A DNA stretch of 21,447 bases from Victivallales bacterium. GTDB taxonomy: Bacteria > Verrucomicrobiota > Lentisphaeria > Victivallales > JAADHT01. The stretch lies in assembly GCA_016930955.1 (NCBI GenBank), contig JAFGFR010000188.1:1-21447 (forward strand), given 5' to 3'. Each line of letters opens with the position of its first letter. The first letter of the stretch is position 1. Made by a program: the position numbers and the translations under genes. The notes beneath the pieces are model-generated. The model made no database searches, was not told the DNA's origin, and saw only the letters and a program-made list of their open reading frames with translations. Below are positions 16,492 through 21,447 of the stretch, piece by piece.

Positions 16492-19400
16492 TATTCGCTG
16501 CCTCCAGTGGCTGTTTGACGAGAAATTATTTTTTCTTTAATGCGCAGTTCCGCGCTAGTTTTGTTGCGGTATGTCTCCATGACAGAAGCTGGTATTGAGC
16601 GCCATATCAGGAACTGCTTGCGGAGGTCGTCCAGGAGAATCTTGTTGAGCCGTTGCCAGTCCCTGGGCTGTCCGGAGAGCCTTGTCAGCTTGAGCTTGAC
16701 CTCATCTATGCCGGGTATCTCGCTTGGCGCGCTGCTCAGCTCGAATTTCTGAGTGACGCCGAGGTCGAAGGGTGCGAGAGCCAGTTCGGACTTCAATCCT
16801 ATCCCGCCGGAATCAGTTGATGTAAGGCGCGTGTTCACGGACATGAAGACACCGAGGCTGGTGTCTTGGAAGTGGTCGAAGTGCTCCTTGAGGAAGCTCA
16901 CGACCCCGATGATGTCGTAGGCTGAGACGGTGAATGGGAAGACGATATGGAACTCGTCGCCGTCTGGCTTGGGTATTTTCCAAGAGCGCAGTATCCCGGG
17001 GTTGGCGCTGCGTGATGCCTTGATTGCTGGATATATCGCCGAAAGCATGACGGTGGTCATGACGATGAGTATTGTGACGATTGAGTTGGTGGATGAGTAG
17101 TTGATTTCCGGGACGACGGCCAGGTCGAATGCCGCGAGAACCTTCATGACCTCGAGCAGAGCCTGGGCTATAAGATATCCCCCCATGCCGCCCACGATGG
17201 AGAACACGAGTGCCTCCGCGAAGAAGAGGCTCGCGACATGTGAGGGTGCAAGCCCGACTGCGCTGAAAGTGTATATTTCCCTTTCGCGGTCGGCCACGGA
17301 GCCCAGCATAGTGCCGAAGACCACCAGACCTCCAAGAACTATCGGCATGAGCAGGTCCCTAGCCCCGCTGGCCGCCAGGACGGTACCGAAGAAATGCCAG
17401 TACACCCCTCGCCCGCGTGTGCCTGCGACCGGAGTCTGGAGCATCCTGGCGGCATCCTCCGCGATTACGCTCGCCTCTTCGTTGCTTCTTGTATATAACG
17501 TTATCGCCCTGAGATTTGCGCGCATGGCCCGTGCTGCCTCGGCGGATACGGCGACGACGCTGTCGACTGGAAGGACTTCCCATGACTGTCCGCCCATCGC
17601 CAGGCTATCCTCTTCGTCCTGGGTCACGTTCAGCCCTTTCATTGCGTCGAAGTCCACTGGAAGTATACTTGATCTATCCATGTCTATTGCCGATGCCATG
17701 TCGGTCGGGTTGATAAAAGGCGCGACGACCATTCTTCTTCCGTTGAGCAGCACCTCGTCTCCCGGCTCAACCTGCATGGACTTTGCGAGCGACTGATTCA
17801 TCCAGACTAGTGAGGAGAACTCCAGAGATTCGGGGGCTTTGAATACAGAGGCCAGATCCTCGCGCTGGGAGAGTTCCTTCTCCGATATGCCGAGGATCCC
17901 GCTTATATTGGCCGGGTGCATCCCGTCGCATCTGACCAGAGTAGGCCTTATGACGCTGTCGGCGGGCGGGGTGACCCAAAAACGTGGGGCTATGACGGCC
18001 TTCCCGCCCCAGCGCCCCTCGATCACATCGAGGATGGAGGGATTGATCTCGTTCCAGTTGATGTGATGGATGAAGACTCCATGGTATGGTGGCAGTGGCG
18101 CATGGAAGCGGGTGTTTATCCCAAGTTTGCCGCCGAAGGAAGCGAAGCAGAGTATTGTGAAAGTCAGCAATGTGATGGTGATTGCTGTAAGAGCCGTCCT
18201 GACAGGTCTGCGCCGCATCGTTGATATTCCCATGCTCATGGCTGCCATCACTGTGCTGAATCTTGACACGCTTGCTGTATGGACGGTTGAGGCGAGCCCC
18301 TGCAGTTGTTTCAGCTCGACCTCGAATTTCTGCATGATAATGAATATGACCATGACTGACAGCACGATGATTGCGAACCCGAGGAATATGATTATCGGGG
18401 TGTTGGCCACGGCGAAAGCCGGGTGCGTGAAGAAGAGGATCAGGAATGTGGCGCAGAAGAACGCCACGAACCATGATATCTGCCTGTAGACGTTTGTCGA
18501 GCCTATAAGCAGCCTTTCTACGGCGAATGCGAAGGGGACAGACAGTGCCAGGAGGACGAGGACGGACTTCACGAGGTCGTCAAGCATTGATCTGGAGTAC
18601 TTGTATACCGGCACGCTGGAGAGGTATGACGAGAGGAGTCGCGACTCCCGGTCCGCGGTGGACTTCGCATCTCTGCCCTCGATGAGCAGGTCCTCAGCTC
18701 GGGCGTTGATCTCCTCGAGTGATCTGTTGGACGTGCCGGTGCCCCTCATCACCGAGAGGCGGTCCTCGTTGAGAAGGAAGAGGTCGTTGGCCGACATCTT
18801 TGCTGTGGAGGGGAAGCGCCAGTCGCCCTCGAGGCTCATCCCAGTGCCATATCCGGCGGTCTCCATCTCTGCCCCCTCTTCTTGGGCGCCGATGTTCAGC
18901 GCCACTGCCGAGTTCTCGCCGAAGATCTTGATGCTTGATATGCTGTCCTCGCAGTACCAGAACACAATTCCGTCCGTGGAAGTGAAATATGAGCGGTTCC
19001 TGATGAGTTCGCTGTTTGTGCGCCCTTCGAGGACCATCGCGGGGCCGGGCTTCATCTGCGGCGGGAGAATCATGGCTCCCGGGACGGATTGGAAAAGGTT
19101 GAGCCTGTACCGGACGTTTTCGGAGGAATCCAAGTCCGAGACGTAGAGGGTCTTTCCGCGCCCGTCCACGATCATGCCGAAGCCATATTCGGTTTCCCAT
19201 ACCGGACCGTAGCTGATCGTCCCGTTTCCCGCAGCCCTCAGGACCATGAAATTATCGAACGCAATATACTTGTTTGGCGTGTAGATCAGGTTCCAGTTGG
19301 TAAGAGGGTTGTAGTAAGCTGGGGTCCTGGGCAAAAGTTGCACTATTGCTCCGGCGGCATTCCTGTTTGCTGTGGAGCTTCCTCTTGTCCTGCGCATGAC

Positions 19401-21344
19401 AAGTGCGCCGGAGTCAACTCTCGTATCCTTGAAGACAGGGTGATTGTACCTGACCTCGGGCATTATGGGCGACTTGGCAGAGAATTCCCCGCTGGAGGCT
19501 GCGGTGGCAATGAGGCGCGAGAACTCCCTCATCTGAGTTTGTATGCGCTTGGCGTCCAATTTTTCTATGGTGTCCTCGGGAGTGCCCTCCCTTGGGAACC
19601 CGTCCCCGACCGTGCCGAATGCCATGTTGAATATACCGTATCTACCGGCGACCTCTCCGCTGTGGATGAGGAACCTTCCTCCGTATAGCTGCCTGCCGGG
19701 CTGGATTATCCCTGTCTCCAAACTGGCAGCGGCATCCTTCAGGGCCCGGCCGGTATCGTTGAAGGTCTGCAGTATCCTGGAGTAGAAGCCCGGCGTGTCG
19801 CGGTTCGATCCCATAAGCGAGTCCTGGCCAAAGAATGGACCCCATCTAGGGGTCTCGCCGCCGAAGATTGTAGATACATGGAGGACAATCTGCATTTCGG
19901 AGAGGAAGTTGAAGAGCCTTTCGTCGCATTCCAGAGCCTGCATCTCGATCGCGAGTTCCGCAAGTCTGGACTCCACGTCCTTTCTGACGGTCTCGACAGT
20001 TTTGGCATAGTAGATGTTATCCGAGAGGGAGGGCATTTCCCTGGTTGCGAGCAATCTTCGGAAGTCGTTGATCTCTATGTGCGGCGGGCGCATCTCGGCA
20101 AGCCTTGACTCAATCATAGCGACCCTGTCGTTGATTTCCTCCAGGCGGTCTTTGTTTTCGGCGAGATTGGCGGCGCGCCCCAGCCTTGCCAGCTCGAGCC
20201 TTAACCCCCCCATTTCGGCGCGTGAGTTCTCGATCTCCTCGTCGGTGACCAGCCTCAGACGGTCGAACAAGGGTGTGGCGAGGTTCCCGGCATCCCGCAT
20301 CGGGTTGTCCGAGAGGAGCGTCTTCCTCATGGTGCGCAGGAACTCCTGTTCGCTCTCAAGGCTTGCCCTCCTGTGAGGGAGCCCTATGACGTTCCTCTCC
20401 CTCGTGTCTATGGCTCTATAGAAAATCCTGGCCCCCTCATGCCCGCGAGCCTGGTTGTCGAGAAACGCGACCACGATATTCCTTCTGGGCCTGTTCTCGA
20501 GCAAGAACTCAGCGGTCTCAATAAGGCCGGCCATGTTTGCCGCGCCCCTTGCGCCGGGCGAGAGGTCGGGAACCTCGCCGAAACTGTCTATATGGGTGGC
20601 GATGACAATCGCCTCTTCCGCATTCATGTCGAAAACAGGTTCGGTGCCACGGATCAAGGCTATCACGTTGTTGCCGACCGCAGGAGCCCACGAATGCTCG
20701 GCGACAACGGTTGCCCCGGCTCCGTCAACTATCTCCTTCGGGTCGCCGTCAAAAAAGAACCTCGGCAAATTGGTATTGGCATAGGAGTGGAGGCTCTGGC
20801 CTGACTCACAGACTGATTCGCGGGTGAATATCACTGCGGATGCACCCATCCTGAAGGCTGTCAGCCAGTTCTCCCCAGAGTTGTAGTCGAGCACCACTAT
20901 CGAGTCCTTGACATCCCTGTCATTGTAATTAAGGAGGGTTCCTTTGCCGGCTTTGACAATAGTTCCTGAAATACCTTCGGGAGGTGTAGTCGAAGTTATG
21001 ATGCCGTTTGGACGGAGCGGGTAAAGTTCAAGCCTTATGGCGGAGCCCTCGATCCTGAGCTCCGCCCTGCCCGGGGTAAGCTGTACCGATGGGAATTTCT
21101 GCAGGACCACCTCGTCCGCCCCGATCTGTTTGAGCCGCTCAAACAAGTGGAGCGATGCCATCTCGGCATTCTTTGTGCCCGCAAGCCTGTTGCGGGATTC
21201 GCAGAATTTCTTCAGGTCCCTGTCGAAGTCAGAGCTCGTCCCATCGGCGGCGTGGCAAACGGACACGGCAAGGCACGCTGCAATGGATGCCGACCGCAGG
21301 TGAGCCAGTTTCAAAACTCCGCGTGAACCGCGTTGGGAGCGCAT
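16491..21344 (-). CDS. Giant secreted-M28-like / FtsX-MacB-like permease fusion (about 1617 aa)
   Basis: Order from the ATG at 21344: signal peptide (LKLAHLRSASIAACLAVSVCHA then ADG, read in parts); an M28-like domain with an inserted PA-like segment, about residues 20-330; coiled-coil stretches about 360-416 and 445-476; a long beta-rich extracytoplasmic part to about 915; three membrane helices about 922-1005; a cytoplasmic loop; a MacB/LolE-like core with one helix (about 1051-1070), a periplasmic domain (to about 1330) and three more helices (about 1331-1349, 1370-1395, 1420-1442); and a cytosolic tail of about 170 residues. FtsX signature region: FGTMLGSVADREREIYTFSA. The M28 site keeps the HID metal motif, but GADDNASG reads GARGAANMAG and the catalytic EE reads NQ, so hydrolysis is doubtful. 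The partner ATPase is encoded at 13739. The start codon and its GGAGG lie inside repeat copy 3; a TTG at 21314 is an alternative. Confidence 0.8.
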   Translation of the reverse strand: MRSQRGSRGVLKLAHLRSASIAACLAVSVCHAADGTSSDFDRDLKKFCESRNRLAGTKNAEMASLHLFERLKQIGADEVVLQKFPSVQLTPGRAELRIEGSAIRLELYPLRPNGIITSTTPPEGISGTIVKAGKGTLLNYNDRDVKDSIVVLDYNSGENWLTAFRMGASAVIFTRESVCESGQSLHSYANTNLPRFFFDGDPKEIVDGAGATVVAEHSWAPAVGNNVIALIRGTEPVFDMNAEEAIVIATHIDSFGEVPDLSPGARGAANMAGLIETAEFLLENRPRRNIVVAFLDNQARGHEGARIFYRAIDTRERNVIGLPHRRASLESEQEFLRTMRKTLLSDNPMRDAGNLATPLFDRLRLVTDEEIENSRAEMGGLRLELARLGRAANLAENKDRLEEINDRVAMIESRLAEMRPPHIEINDFRRLLATREMPSLSDNIYYAKTVETVRKDVESRLAELAIEMQALECDERLFNFLSEMQIVLHVSTIFGGETPRWGPFFGQDSLMGSNRDTPGFYSRILQTFNDTGRALKDAAASLETGIIQPGRQLYGGRFLIHSGEVAGRYGIFNMAFGTVGDGFPREGTPEDTIEKLDAKRIQTQMREFSRLIATAASSGEFSAKSPIMPEVRYNHPVFKDTRVDSGALVMRRTRGSSTANRNAAGAIVQLLPRTPAYYNPLTNWNLIYTPNKYIAFDNFMVLRAAGNGTISYGPVWETEYGFGMIVDGRGKTLYVSDLDSSENVRYRLNLFQSVPGAMILPPQMKPGPAMVLEGRTNSELIRNRSYFTSTDGIVFWYCEDSISSIKIFGENSAVALNIGAQEEGAEMETAGYGTGMSLEGDWRFPSTAKMSANDLFLLNEDRLSVMRGTGTSNRSLEEINARAEDLLIEGRDAKSTADRESRLLSSYLSSVPVYKYSRSMLDDLVKSVLVLLALSVPFAFAVERLLIGSTNVYRQISWFVAFFCATFLILFFTHPAFAVANTPIIIFLGFAIIVLSVMVIFIIMQKFEVELKQLQGLASTVHTASVSRFSTVMAAMSMGISTMRRRPVRTALTAITITLLTFTILCFASFGGKLGINTRFHAPLPPYHGVFIHHINWNEINPSILDVIEGRWGGKAVIAPRFWVTPPADSVIRPTLVRCDGMHPANISGILGISEKELSQREDLASVFKAPESLEFSSLVWMNQSLAKSMQVEPGDEVLLNGRRMVVAPFINPTDMASAIDMDRSSILPVDFDAMKGLNVTQDEEDSLAMGGQSWEVLPVDSVVAVSAEAARAMRANLRAITLYTRSNEEASVIAEDAARMLQTPVAGTRGRGVYWHFFGTVLAASGARDLLMPIVLGGLVVFGTMLGSVADREREIYTFSAVGLAPSHVASLFFAEALVFSIVGGMGGYLIAQALLEVMKVLAAFDLAVVPEINYSSTNSIVTILIVMTTVMLSAIYPAIKASRSANPGILRSWKIPKPDGDEFHIVFPFTVSAYDIIGVVSFLKEHFDHFQDTSLGVFMSVNTRLTSTDSGGIGLKSELALAPFDLGVTQKFELSSAPSEIPGIDEVKLKLTRLSGQPRDWQRLNKILLDDLRKQFLIWRSIPASVMETYRNKTSAELRIKEKIISRQTATGGSE

Positions 21345-21447
21345 GCCGTGCCTCCGCCCCGACCCTTTGGGCGGCAAGCTCTTCAGGCGCGAATGCCACG
21401 CCGGAGCGGTCGGGACAGACCATACAGGTATGCCCGCTCCCGCATCG
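21303..21447 (+). repeat. MITE-like dispersed repeat, copy 3 (cut by window end)
   Basis: It begins with the left terminal repeat AGCCAGTTTCAAAACTCCGC and matches copy 2 through CGTTGGGAGCGCA, GGGCGGCAAGC and GCGAATGCCACGCCGGAGCG. From 21380 on it is nearly identical to copy 1 (GGACAGACCATACAGGTATG shared). The right arm of the internal palindrome starts at the last bases of the window. The copy overlaps the 5' end of the 1617-residue gene on the other strand. Confidence 0.87.
21351..21355 (-). promoter_or_regulatory. Shine-Dalgarno sequence inside repeat copy 3 for the M28/FtsX-like gene
   Basis: On the minus strand GGAGG is followed by 6 bases (CACGGC) and the ATG at 21344. In copy 2 the same place reads GAAGGCACAGCCTG, with no GGAGG and CTG for ATG. 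The site is therefore specific to this copy and decides between the starts at 21377, 21344 and 21314. Confidence 0.55.

Overview
The window is about 21.4 kb of moderately GC-rich bacterial chromosome. It is gene-dense and has no rRNA, tRNA, CRISPR array or phage module that I can see. An NfnAB-type electron-bifurcating transhydrogenase points to an anaerobe. The large GHL6-like glycoside hydrolase, several CNNM/CorC proteins and an M28/FtsX/OPT gene set recall the PVC superphylum (Lentisphaerota/Kiritimatiellota-like). That placement is inference from gene content only.

Layout, left to right: (1) the minus-strand 5' part of asd, running off the left edge; (2) a minus-strand GHL6-type glycoside hydrolase; (3) a plus-strand nfnA-nfnB pair with a 4-bp ATGA overlap; (4) a minus-strand TatD-family hydrolase, converging on nfnB; (5) from an AT-rich divergent promoter region at about 6060-6160, a plus-strand series: an XRE regulator with an N-terminal coiled coil, a small secreted beta-rich protein, and three CNNM/CorC (hemolysin-like) membrane proteins; (6) a minus-strand series read from the right edge: a 1617-residue signal-peptide/M28-like/FtsX-like fusion, an OPT-like transporter (one frameshift in this sequence), a LolD/MacB-type ATPase, then mutS. 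mutS converges on the third CNNM gene.

A dispersed non-coding repeat links otherwise unrelated places. I find one full copy (about 231 bp, 8554-8784), one left-truncated copy (5100-5234) and one cut by the window end (21303-21447). The full copy has near-matching terminal inverted repeats (AGCCANTTTCAAAACT type), and the repeat carries a large internal palindrome, so it looks like a MITE. All three copies lie in the same orientation. The right-hand copy appears to supply both the Shine-Dalgarno sequence and the ATG of the 1617-residue gene.

The most unusual coding unit is the minus-strand trio at 13739-21344. It joins a secreted M28-like domain that has lost most of its metal ligands to an FtsX/MacB-type permease core, and sets this beside an OPT-like transporter and a matching ATPase. 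A plausible but unproven reading is a peptide-sensing or peptide-handling ABC mechanotransmission complex working with a peptide transporter.
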